In this document: positions 7,239 to 12,485 of the stretch, piece after piece
How the letters are laid out: each line of letters begins with the position of its first letter
Numbering within the stretch: the first letter of the stretch is position 1
Source: GWA2-46-10 sp964361435
GTDB taxonomy: Bacteria > Patescibacteriota > Minisyncoccia > UBA6257 > Colwellbacteraceae
Direction of reading: 5' to 3'
NCBI GenBank assembly: GCA_964361435.1
Contig: CAYIAN010000013.1
Coordinates: 1-12,726, forward strand
DNA length: 12,726 bases
Made by a program: the position numbers and the translations under genes
Notes under the pieces: model-generated
Database searches by the model: none
Told to the model about the DNA's origin: nothing
Seen by the model: only the letters and a program-made list of their open reading frames with translations

Positions 7239-7286
7239 GTGGGGGAGCTCGATCGGATAACCGATCGGGCTCCTCCGCGACTTTTT
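7239..7286 (+). terminator. Strong intrinsic terminator of the 98-aa gene
   Basis: An 18-bp stem (7239-7256 with 7261-7278, three G-T wobbles, loop ATAA) is followed by GAC and five Ts. It starts 23 nt after the TGA of the 98-aa gene. The stem contains CGATCGG paired to CCGATCG. It separates that gene from the small RNA promoter just downstream. Confidence 0.85.
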
Positions 7287-7312
7287 CAAAACGTAGACTA
7301 TTTTTGTATAAT
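7284..7312 (+). promoter_or_regulatory. Promoter of the 7319 structured RNA
   Basis: A perfect TATAAT lies at 7307-7312. A weak -35 (TTTCAA, 7284-7289) sits 17 nt upstream and overlaps the T-run of the preceding terminator. Start of transcription six or seven bases after the -10 box falls on 7319/7320, the first bases of the closing stem of the RNA below. Confidence 0.65.
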
Positions 7313-7318
7313 ATAAAT

Positions 7319-7467
7319 GTTCCGCTCGTAGTTCCGGATCAAACAGTTTTCAATGGGACACCTACATCGCTTGCCTCCGTGGAGACAAGCTGCGGTAACC
7401 CACCTGGATTTCTCCGGGAAGAACTGGAGCGGAACCTTAAGGGAGCTACCACACAGGTAGCTTTCTT
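7319..7467 (+). ncRNA. Candidate independent structured RNA with 6S-like topology
   Basis: The RNA can fold into one long rod. The closing stem is GTTCCGCTC with GAGCGGAAC (7319-7327/7427-7435), continued by AGTTC/GAACT (7330-7334/7421-7425) and CGGA/TCCG (7335-7338/7413-7416). A large central bubble follows (15 nt at 7339-7353 opposite 10 nt at 7403-7412). Then come short stems TGGG/CCCA, ACC/GGT and GCTTG/CAAGC (7369-7373/7386-7390) to an apical loop near 7378. A terminator hairpin ends the unit. A perfect -10 box places the start on the first stem base. The shape recalls 6S RNA, which traps RNA polymerase, but the rod (about 117 nt) is short for 6S. It lacks SRP RNA and tmRNA hallmarks. 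It could instead be a new RNA class or a leader of the glycosylase gene. Confidence 0.6.
7439..7467 (+). terminator. Terminator of the structured RNA
   Basis: AGCTACC and GGTAGCT (7444-7450/7456-7462, loop ACACA) form a perfect 7-bp stem followed by TTCTT; with wobbles the stem extends to 12 bp from 7439 to 7467. It lies three bases after the closing stem of the RNA and 12 nt before the glycosylase ATG. Confidence 0.65.
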
Positions 7468-7479
7468 AAATAGATAACT

Positions 7480-8082
7480 ATGGAAACAAAAGCATTAAAA
7501 CATTTAAAGAAGGATAAAGTGATGGCCAAGCTAATTAGGGAGTACCCTTTTCCTGCTTGGCCTAGAGCAAAAACAGATCCCCAATTTCTTTTCTCTGAAA
7601 TTGTGGAAACTATTTTAGGTCAACAACTCTCAGGGAAAGCGGCCAATACGATAATCGGTCGCTTCAAAGATTTATACGGCGGCAGACACCCTACAATAAA
7701 AGAACTTTTAAAAACCAAAGACGACAAGATTAGAGGTTGCGGAACTTCTTGGTCAAAAGTTAGTTATATTAAAAACGTTGCTCTGGCTGTCAAAAATGGG
7801 AAACTTAATTTGAGAAAGTTACCCACCATGTCTGATGATGAAGTAAGAGAAACACTTTTGAAAATTAAGGGAATAGGGAATTGGAGCGCAGAGATGATAT
7901 TGATGTTTACCTTGCGTCGGCCAAATATATGTTCTCCTGGAGATATGGGTTTGCAAAACGCTATGCACAAACATTATAAAGTGAAGAAGGGGGATATTAA
8001 CAAAATGCTCAAGGTTGCGAAACAATGGGAACCGTATCAATCTTTGGCCTGTAGATACCTTTGGAGGAGTTTGGATAAATAA
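7480..8082 (+). CDS. HhH-GPD DNA glycosylase, AlkA (3-methyladenine DNA glycosylase II) type
   Basis: This enzyme family flips out and excises alkylated bases, starting base excision repair. In the 200 residues, ILGQQLSGKAA (about 46-56) matches the conserved N-terminal helix of the family. The helix-hairpin-helix is KIKGIGNWSAEM (K130 to about 139), and the catalytic Asp155 lies in SPGDMGLQNA. The C-terminal WEPYQSLACRYLWRS is the AlkA-like segment. There are no four Cys for an iron-sulfur cluster, which separates it from EndoIII/MutY. It is shorter than E. coli AlkA and lacks its N-terminal domain, as in many compact versions. No Shine-Dalgarno sequence precedes the ATG. Codon use matches the core genes and not the flanking GC-rich orphans, so it looks native to the genome. 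Substrate range cannot be read from sequence. Confidence 0.9.
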   Translation: METKALKHLKKDKVMAKLIREYPFPAWPRAKTDPQFLFSEIVETILGQQLSGKAANTIIGRFKDLYGGRHPTIKELLKTKDDKIRGCGTSWSKVSYIKNVALAVKNGKLNLRKLPTMSDDEVRETLLKIKGIGNWSAEMILMFTLRRPNICSPGDMGLQNAMHKHYKVKKGDINKMLKVAKQWEPYQSLACRYLWRSLDK

Positions 8083-8095
8083 TATAAGAGTAGCA

Positions 8096-8128
8096 CCCGT
8101 GGGAAATCACTTGCGTGACTCCCACGGG
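8096..8128 (-). terminator. Hairpin between glycosylase and the leftward orphan gene
   Basis: A perfect 9-bp stem (CCCGTGGGA, 8096-8104, with 8120-8128) encloses a further TCAC/GTGA stem with loop TTGC. It lies 14 nt after the glycosylase stop and 27 nt after the stop of the convergent - strand gene, so it can serve both. Only a loose T-rich tract follows on the - strand, so termination strength is uncertain. Confidence 0.55.
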
Positions 8129-8155
8129 GGCTGGTGTCTATGGTCCGTGGCGTGG

Positions 8156-8401
8156 CTATCCCACAAATGGGTACGGGTACACTCCCTCCTCTTGGAGTTG
8201 TCCCTTCAAAGTCTTGAAGAAGAGCAAGAAGAGCTCCACTCTCTCCTGCGCCATCTTCCTGGCCAACTTGGTGCGGACGCAGACCGGCGTCGTCGAGTCG
8301 GCCCATTCCATGGAGTAAGCGATGTTTCGCAGGACGGTTCGTGGATCCCGGTAGGTTGCTACTGGATCGTCCAGTAGGTGTGCGTAATCCACGACCGGCA
8401 A
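8156..8401 (-). CDS. Unknown orphan protein of about 81 residues
   Basis: I do not recognise the family. From the TTG at 8401 the protein runs 81 residues: an acidic N-terminal part (VVDYAHLLDDP), a middle part with SMEWADSTTP, and a likely amphipathic helix from RTKLARKMAQERVELFLLFF to LKGQLQEEG, ending YPYPFVG. Codons are strongly GC-ending (CTC, TTC, GTC, AAG, GAG), as in the two other orphan genes nearby, which supports coding on this strand over the overlapping frames. The start is unclear: the frame stays open for 12 more GC-ending codons up to a TAG at 8440-8438, with no ATG or GTG in them, so a TTG or an atypical start must be used. No Shine-Dalgarno sequence is visible. A hairpin follows its stop. 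Confidence 0.5.
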   Translation of the reverse strand: MPVVDYAHLLDDPVATYRDPRTVLRNIAYSMEWADSTTPVCVRTKLARKMAQERVELFLLFFKTLKGQLQEEGVYPYPFVG

Positions 8402-8539
8402 GTAGTGGTAGTGCTGGGCCGACCGGGGGAATATGTTCTAGATATTTTATTTTACAAAAGAACAACCACCCCACGATCAAACGCGATATCTCTTTTAATA
8501 AAGTTGGAATAAATAAAATCGCAGAAAGACTCTTATCCC

Positions 8540-8568
8540 TTGACTACATAACTACTATGTTGTATTAT
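8540..8568 (+). promoter_or_regulatory. Sigma-70-type promoter of the cupin gene
   Basis: TTGACT (8540-8545) and TATTAT (8563-8568) are separated by exactly 17 nt, each with five of six consensus matches. TG directly precedes the -10 box. Transcription should begin near 8574-8578, giving a leader of about 65 nt before the ATG at 8641. Confidence 0.75.
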
Positions 8569-8582
8569 TGTGAACGTAGAAG

Positions 8583-8634
8583 TTCCTGGTATTTGACATC
8601 ACACAGAGGCCAGTTTACTGGCCAGGAAGGAAGG
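8583..8634 (+). promoter_or_regulatory. Leader with competing hairpins over the cupin ribosome-binding site
   Basis: The leader holds a strong Shine-Dalgarno stretch (GGAAGGAAGG, 8625-8634, 6 nt before the ATG). One stem, GGCCAG/CTGGCC (8608-8613/8618-8623, loop TTTA), leaves it free. An alternative stem, TTCCTGG/CCAGGAA (8583-8589/8622-8628), uses two of the same bases and covers part of it. The two pairings exclude each other, so a translational switch or thermosensor is possible. This is inference from base pairing only. Confidence 0.4.
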
Positions 8635-8640
8635 TTCACG

Positions 8641-9042
8641 ATGAACGTGAGGTTTATGTCGTTCAACGAGGTCCATGCGGACCTGAGACGAACGATTCAC
8701 GAACTGGATCTACCGTTTACGTTCGATGTAAATCGGGTGAACCGGATCGCAGTGACGGAGGATGGACCCCAACGGCTCGGCGATCACCATCACGACGTGA
8801 TGACGGAGCTCTTCGTGCTGGTGACCGGGGTGATTGAGAAGCTCACTGTCACCAACTCCGATGGCGGTGACCTAGGCACCTACACGGGCATAAAGGCCCC
8901 CGTGGTCATATTGATGCCAACCGGAGTGGATCACACGTTTGTGTTGGCTCCGGGGAGCGTGTTACTGACGCTTTCCGACAAGTCGTTCGACGAGAGCGAC
9001 ATCATCAAGTGCAGTCCCGAGCACAAGGCGGCGGCAGACTGA
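8641..9042 (+). CDS. Small single-domain cupin protein
   Basis: The 133 residues form one cupin beta-barrel. Motif 1 matches H-x-H-x4-E-x6-G exactly (His49, His51, Glu56, Gly63), and motif 2 is P-x-G-x2-H (Pro93, Gly95, His98), so the usual three-His/one-Glu metal site is intact. The segment LLTLSDKSFDESDII recalls the FdtA/WxcM group of sugar-nucleotide ketoisomerase-like cupins, but I cannot assign a reaction; it could be a sugar isomerase, a dioxygenase or a binding protein. Start ATG 8641 is fixed by a strong Shine-Dalgarno sequence 6 nt upstream, rare among the genes here. Codons are GC-rich, unlike the core genes. It has its own promoter and terminator and no sugar-pathway neighbours, so it behaves as a self-contained, possibly acquired unit. 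Confidence 0.8.
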   Translation: MNVRFMSFNEVHADLRRTIHELDLPFTFDVNRVNRIAVTEDGPQRLGDHHHDVMTELFVLVTGVIEKLTVTNSDGGDLGTYTGIKAPVVILMPTGVDHTFVLAPGSVLLTLSDKSFDESDIIKCSPEHKAAAD

Positions 9043-9050
9043 CATCGAAT

Positions 9051-9104
9051 CGCAGTAAGCGGGGGTGCGAGTGATCGCACCTCCGCCCTGCGGCTATTTT
9101 ATTT
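9051..9104 (+). terminator. Terminator of the cupin gene
   Basis: A 12-bp stem (9059-9070 with 9075-9086, one G-T pair, loop GTGA) is extended by CGCAG/CTGCG (9051-9055/9088-9092) across small bulges. The T-rich tail GCTATTTTATTT follows. It also lies downstream of the convergent tRNA-Pro gene and may stop readthrough from that side. Confidence 0.75.
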
Positions 9105-9129
9105 ATACTTCAGTGGTTTAAGTTTTGAC

Positions 9130-9204
9130 TGGTCGGACCGCCGAGATTCGAACTCGGTCTACATGCACCCCATGCATGCGTGCTGCCGTTGACACTACGA
9201 TCCG
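9130..9204 (-). tRNA. tRNA-Pro (anticodon GGG)
   Basis: On the - strand a complete cloverleaf can be drawn. The acceptor stem is CGGATCG/CGGTCCG (one U-G pair), the D stem GTGT/GCAC, and the anticodon stem CATGC/GCATG with loop ATGGGGT (anticodon GGG). A 4-nt variable region is followed by T stem CCGAG/CTCGG with loop TTCGAAT, discriminator A73 and an encoded CCA tail. C1-G72, A73 and G37 all fit proline identity. It reads CCC and CCU codons. Its 5' end lies one base after the pepA stop codon, so it must be cut from the pepA message or have an internal promoter within pepA. Confidence 0.95.
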
Positions 9205-9205
9205 G

Positions 9206-10681
9206 TTATTTATATTGGCGCGCTAATTCTACGAGAAATCTAACACCAGAACCAATAGCACCTTTGGTAAGATACTGTCCCTCGATACTGGTCATGGTCG
9301 GGGCTATATCCAAGTGCATCCATGGATAGTCTCCCACAAATTGTTTTAAGAAAGCCGCTGCAGTTATGGCTCCGCCGTATCGGGTCTTACCAATATTGGC
9401 CACGTCGGCAAAAGTTCCTTTGATTTCTTCATCGTATTCATCCCATAAGGGCATGGGCCAAACGTAGTCACCGCTTTGATCTCCCACTTTTTTCCCCAGA
9501 TTCAATAGTTTTTCTTGGTTAGAAAATAAAGCCGTCATGCGTTGTCCCAGGGCCCCCATAGCAGATCCCGTAAGGGTCGCTATATCCACGATAAGTTGGG
9601 GCTTATAATCCTGGGCATACCCTAGGGCGTCAGCCAGGATTATTCTTCCTTCGGCGTCCGTGTTTAACACCTCTATGGTTTTTCCCGTATAGGTTCTAAG
9701 GAGATCTCCGGGGCGGTAGCTTGAGCCGGAAGGCATATTTTCAACTGCGGGTATTAATCCCACGACGTGTACGGAGAGTTTTAATTTTGCGATGGCTTCT
9801 ATTGCGTGAATAACCGCTGCTCCTCCGGACATATCCATGTGCATATTATATGAAGAGCTTTCCGGTTTTAGATTAATACCCCCCGTATCAAAAGTTACTC
9901 CTTTGCCGGCAAAAACTAGAGGTTTTTTGTTGGTCGGGCCGTATTCGAGAATGATGAACTTGGGTTTCTCGGCTGATCCTTGGGATACGCCTATAACTCC
10001 TCCCATTCCAAGCTTCTTAAGGGCCGCTTTTTCTAAAACTTTGACTTTTATGCCAGGAGTGTTGGTTCTTATTTTGGAGGCTGTCTTGGCCAGGAAAGTG
10101 GGAGTCATTATGGCTCCCGGAGTATCAGATAACATACGACACTTATTAACGGCATCGGCAATAATCAAAGTTTCTTTCAGCACTTGGCGAAGTTTGTTAT
10201 CAACTTTGGGTTCGTAGATTGTTACCGTTTTCACTTCAGGCCAACCCTCATCCGGTTTGGTTTTGAAATCATTGAAAGTATAATCGGCCATTATTAGATT
10301 CTCTGCGATCGAACCGAGCAGTTTGTCTTTGGTCAAACCCTTAACGGATAAATCGCTAAGAGCCATAGCCAGTGAGTTAATGCGATTTTCTTTGGCGAGA
10401 GTAACTATTTTTCTTGCCGTTATGGCTACTGAACGTACCTGCCACGCGCTTTCTTTACCCAATCCCACAAATAATACGGACAGGTTTGGGTTGGACGGTA
10501 GGTGGACTAACCGAGATTGACTACCAGCTAAGTCCACCCTAGGAAGAACTTTCTCTAAATATACTAGATCTTCTTTAGGGAAGTTTTTTAAAAGAGGATG
10601 TTTGGCAAGTCCTTTATTTTCAAAAAGAGGCAACACAACGGCTGTCTGGGTCGTTCTTTTGTCAGATAGCTTTATTTCCAT
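9206..10681 (-). CDS. pepA: Leucyl aminopeptidase (M17 family)
   Basis: This cytosolic two-metal aminopeptidase removes N-terminal residues from peptides and helps recycle amino acids. From the ATG at 10681 it has 491 residues, normal for the family. All catalytic and metal residues of E. coli PepA are present at a constant offset of ten: Lys260, Asp265, Lys272, Asp283, Asp342, Glu344 and Arg346, including the signature NTDAEGR. The N-terminal domain (about 1-150) is divergent, as usual. A longer frame reaches back to 10735, but the added 18 residues overlap rpmB and do not resemble the family, so the ATG five bases after the rpmB stop is preferred. There is no Shine-Dalgarno sequence, so coupling to rpmB is likely. 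tRNA-Pro follows after one base. Confidence 0.95.
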   Translation of the reverse strand: MEIKLSDKRTTQTAVVLPLFENKGLAKHPLLKNFPKEDLVYLEKVLPRVDLAGSQSRLVHLPSNPNLSVLFVGLGKESAWQVRSVAITARKIVTLAKENRINSLAMALSDLSVKGLTKDKLLGSIAENLIMADYTFNDFKTKPDEGWPEVKTVTIYEPKVDNKLRQVLKETLIIADAVNKCRMLSDTPGAIMTPTFLAKTASKIRTNTPGIKVKVLEKAALKKLGMGGVIGVSQGSAEKPKFIILEYGPTNKKPLVFAGKGVTFDTGGINLKPESSSYNMHMDMSGGAAVIHAIEAIAKLKLSVHVVGLIPAVENMPSGSSYRPGDLLRTYTGKTIEVLNTDAEGRIILADALGYAQDYKPQLIVDIATLTGSAMGALGQRMTALFSNQEKLLNLGKKVGDQSGDYVWPMPLWDEYDEEIKGTFADVANIGKTRYGGAITAAAFLKQFVGDYPWMHLDIAPTMTSIEGQYLTKGAIGSGVRFLVELARQYK

Positions 10682-10686
10682 AGGGG

Positions 10687-10881
10687 TTAAGCCTTGGCCG
10701 CTTTCTTGGCGAGAGTTTTCAAACAGTTGGTGCAAGCAAGCACTCTCTTGCCGTTCCGGTCGAGAGTTTTTTGGAGATTTGGATATTTGGCTTGAAGCGG
10801 AGTGGGATTGAAGTGACCGCGGAGTTTGTTACGCTTCCCGGCCATCTTTCTTCCTTTGCCGCAGATTTCGCATTGTCTCAT
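10687..10881 (-). CDS. rpmB: Ribosomal protein bL28, zinc-binding form
   Basis: bL28 is a small protein of the large ribosomal subunit. The 64 residues begin MRQCEICGKG and carry two CxxC pairs (Cys4/Cys7 and Cys50/Cys53), so this is the zinc-binding (C+) version. The basic middle part, with NKLRGHFNPT, matches the family, and the C-terminus is Lys/Ala-rich. A frame reaching further upstream adds 15 hydrophobic residues foreign to L28, so the ATG at 10881 is chosen. It is the first gene of the rpmB-pepA-tRNA-Pro unit and diverges from the M50 protease gene across only 28 bp. Confidence 0.93.
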   Translation of the reverse strand: MRQCEICGKGRKMAGKRNKLRGHFNPTPLQAKYPNLQKTLDRNGKRVLACTNCLKTLAKKAAKA

Positions 10882-10909
10882 AGCTCTGTATACTAAATAA
10901 TAGCTAATA
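10882..10909. promoter_or_regulatory. Compact divergent promoter region between rpmB and the M50 protease gene
   Basis: Only 28 AT-rich bases separate two divergent start codons. A TATACT (10889-10894) on the + strand and overlapping AT-rich -10-like hexamers on the - strand mean that each mRNA would have a leader of a few bases. The -35 elements would lie inside the opposite coding regions; none is a strong match. Confidence 0.35.
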
Positions 10910-11539
10910 ATGGATAGCATAACCATTCACATATTTCAAATAGTGATTTTCCTTTTCTCTGTGGTGATTCACGAGGTGTCTCACGGAGTGATGGCTTTGA
11001 AGCTGGGGGATGATACCGCCAAGAATATGGGAAGATTAACCTTGAATCCCATACCCCACCTGGATCCCATCGGCTCCATCCTCTTGCCCTTTCTTTTGAT
11101 AGTGAGTAATTCACCGTTTGTTATCGGTTGGGCGAAGCCTGTTCCGTACAATCCTCTGGGGTTACATAAAGATTTTAAATACGGTCCGCTCAAAGTGGCT
11201 TTGGTCGGTCCCGGTTCAAACTTGGTAATAGCACTCATTATGGGTCTTTTGATCCGTTTGGGGAGCGGATTTTTAAGTGACATAGCCATAGCCCTATTGG
11301 TTCAAATTGTCCTTATAAACGTGCTTTTGGCGGTGTTTAACCTAATTCCTATCCCCCCATTGGACGGGTCCAAAATCCTCACCGTTTTGCTTCCTCCAAA
11401 TTTAAGCAGAGCGCTTCAGGGTATCGAAGCGGGAGGGATCATGCTGGTCTTCATCTTGCTGATGTTTTTCGGGGATGTGATTTTCTCCGTAACGACTCTT
11501 TTAGCGGCTTTGATTATAGGTCCGTTACCCGCATTCTAA
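10910..11539 (+). CDS. Site-2-protease-family (M50) membrane metalloprotease
   Basis: M50 proteases cut substrates within the membrane. The 209 residues include a first membrane helix carrying the zinc motif HEVSH (His21, Glu22, His25) and several further helices (roughly 60-75, 95-120, 125-150 and 175-200). The second zinc-ligand motif is NLIPIPPLDG, with Asp152. GRLTLNPIPHLDPIG (about 42-56) is typical of the small, PDZ-free group resembling YwhC/Rip3-like proteins. Its substrate is unknown; members often act in regulated proteolysis of membrane-bound regulators. There is no Shine-Dalgarno sequence; the ATG is 16 nt past a TATACT box. The str operon promoter begins at the base after its stop. 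Confidence 0.9.
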   Translation: MDSITIHIFQIVIFLFSVVIHEVSHGVMALKLGDDTAKNMGRLTLNPIPHLDPIGSILLPFLLIVSNSPFVIGWAKPVPYNPLGLHKDFKYGPLKVALVGPGSNLVIALIMGLLIRLGSGFLSDIAIALLVQIVLINVLLAVFNLIPIPPLDGSKILTVLLPPNLSRALQGIEAGGIMLVFILLMFFGDVIFSVTTLLAALIIGPLPAF

Positions 11540-11569
11540 TTGACAGTAAACCCATTTTCTCTATATAGT
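11540..11569 (+). promoter_or_regulatory. Promoter of the str operon (rpsL)
   Basis: A perfect TTGACA lies at 11540-11545, directly after the protease stop codon. The -10 box is TATAGT (11564-11569, 18-nt spacer) or TATATA (11562-11567, 16-nt spacer). Transcription would start about 11574-11577, only 4-7 nt before the rpsL ATG at 11581, so the ribosomal protein mRNA is nearly leaderless. Confidence 0.7.
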
Positions 11570-11580
11570 GAAAGCCGTTT

Positions 11581-12000
11581 ATGCCGACGATTAATCAGTT
11601 AATCAAGAAGGGCAGGAAAAGAGCGCAGAAAAAGGATAATTCCCCGGCGCTTTCTTTCGGTTTCAACACCCTGAAGAATAGGCCATCCAGATATGCGTCT
11701 CCCTTCAAAAGAGGAGTGTGTCTCAAGGTTTCAACCATCACCCCTAGAAAACCAAACTCTGCTTTGAGGAAAGTAGCTAGGGTACGTTTGACCAACGGTC
11801 ACGAAGTTACCGCGTATATCGGAGGAGAAGGACATAACCTTCAGGAACACTCGGTGGTGGTAATAAGGGGCGGGAAAGTGAAAGACTTACCCGGTGTCGG
11901 ATACCATATTGTACGAGGCAGACTGGATGCCGCAGGCGTCGATGCGAGACGTCAGAAACGTTCCAAGTACGGAGCCAAGAAGCCCAAAACACAGAAGTAG
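11581..12000 (+). CDS. rpsL: Ribosomal protein uS12
   Basis: uS12 lies at the decoding centre of the small subunit and controls accuracy. The 139 residues include the invariant KPNSALRK, GHNLQEHSVV and KVKDLPGV segments. An insertion of about 15 residues near 25-41 (GFNTLKNRPSRY) resembles that of Bacilli S12 and is absent in E. coli. Arg56 replaces the lysine of TPKKPNS (Lys43 in E. coli counting Met, the K42R resistance position), while the second resistance-associated lysine in KVKDLPG is kept. GVGYH has Gly where most have Arg. It is the first gene of the str operon; rpsG starts two bases after its stop. Its mRNA leader is probably only a few bases long. Confidence 0.97.
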   Translation: MPTINQLIKKGRKRAQKKDNSPALSFGFNTLKNRPSRYASPFKRGVCLKVSTITPRKPNSALRKVARVRLTNGHEVTAYIGGEGHNLQEHSVVVIRGGKVKDLPGVGYHIVRGRLDAAGVDARRQKRSKYGAKKPKTQK

Positions 12001-12002
12001 GA

Positions 12003-12473
12003 ATGAGGAGAAAAAGAAACTATAAAAGGGAGTACAGCCCCGATGCGGTGTACGGGAGCGTAACGGTAGCCCGTTTCATTAACTACATCATGGAAGGCGG
12101 CAAAAAGAGTACGGCCGAGAGGGTGGTCTACGGAGCTTTTGATATTTTAAAAGAAAAAACCAAGAAGGAACCCTTGGAAGTGTTTGAAAAAGCCTTGGAG
12201 AACGTTACTCCCCAACAGGAATTGCAATCCCGCAGAGTAGGAGGCGCCAACTATCAAATTCCGGTTGAGGTGCGCCCGGAGCGCAAGTTTGTTTTAGCCA
12301 GCCGTTGGATTATCGCGGTGGCGCAAGGAAAATCCGGTAAGCCCATGGCTGAAAAATTAGCCGAAGAACTACTCGCCGCATACAAAAACGAAGGAGACGC
12401 CGTGAAGAAGAAACAGGATGTTCACCGTATGGCCGAAGCGAACCGTGCCTTTGCCCACTTTGTGCGCCGTTAA
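12003..12473 (+). CDS. rpsG: Ribosomal protein uS7
   Basis: uS7 is the primary 16S-binding protein of the 30S head and lies near the E site. The 156 residues match the family throughout: the basic N-terminus (MRRKRNYKRE), the family region VARFINYIMEGGKKSTAE, then ENVTPQQELQSRRVGGANYQIPVEV for the beta-hairpin that contacts mRNA and tRNA, and the helical end with HRMAEANRAFAHFVRR. Length is normal. The start lies two bases after the rpsL TAG, and TAGGA before the ATG may give a weak ribosome contact, though coupling to rpsL is likely. fusA follows 12 nt later, the classic rpsL-rpsG-fusA order. Confidence 0.97.
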   Translation: MRRKRNYKREYSPDAVYGSVTVARFINYIMEGGKKSTAERVVYGAFDILKEKTKKEPLEVFEKALENVTPQQELQSRRVGGANYQIPVEVRPERKFVLASRWIIAVAQGKSGKPMAEKLAEELLAAYKNEGDAVKKKQDVHRMAEANRAFAHFVRR

Positions 12474-12485
12474 ACTTAATTGAGC

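Noticed and set aside
7319..7436. Structured RNA as SRP RNA, tmRNA or RNase P RNA
   Set aside because: No GGAA-type SRP tip with its flanking conserved bases, no tRNA-like end or tag frame, and none of the conserved RNase P segments.
8037..8480. 147-codon - strand and 67-codon + strand (8115-8318) frames over the 81-aa gene
   Set aside because: They cross the hairpin at 8096-8128 or start within it, and their products look random (Gly/Pro/Arg/Ser-rich); codon bias supports the 8156-8401 frame.
8593..8598. Perfect TTGACA as a second promoter for the cupin gene
   Set aside because: No -10 hexamer is found at 16-18 nt: the candidate is TACTGG inside a hairpin. The TTGACT/TATTAT pair upstream is far better.
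6517..9104. Integron cassette array or transposon
   Set aside because: The hairpins share no common attC-like sequence, strands alternate, and no integrase, transposase, terminal repeats or target duplications are visible.
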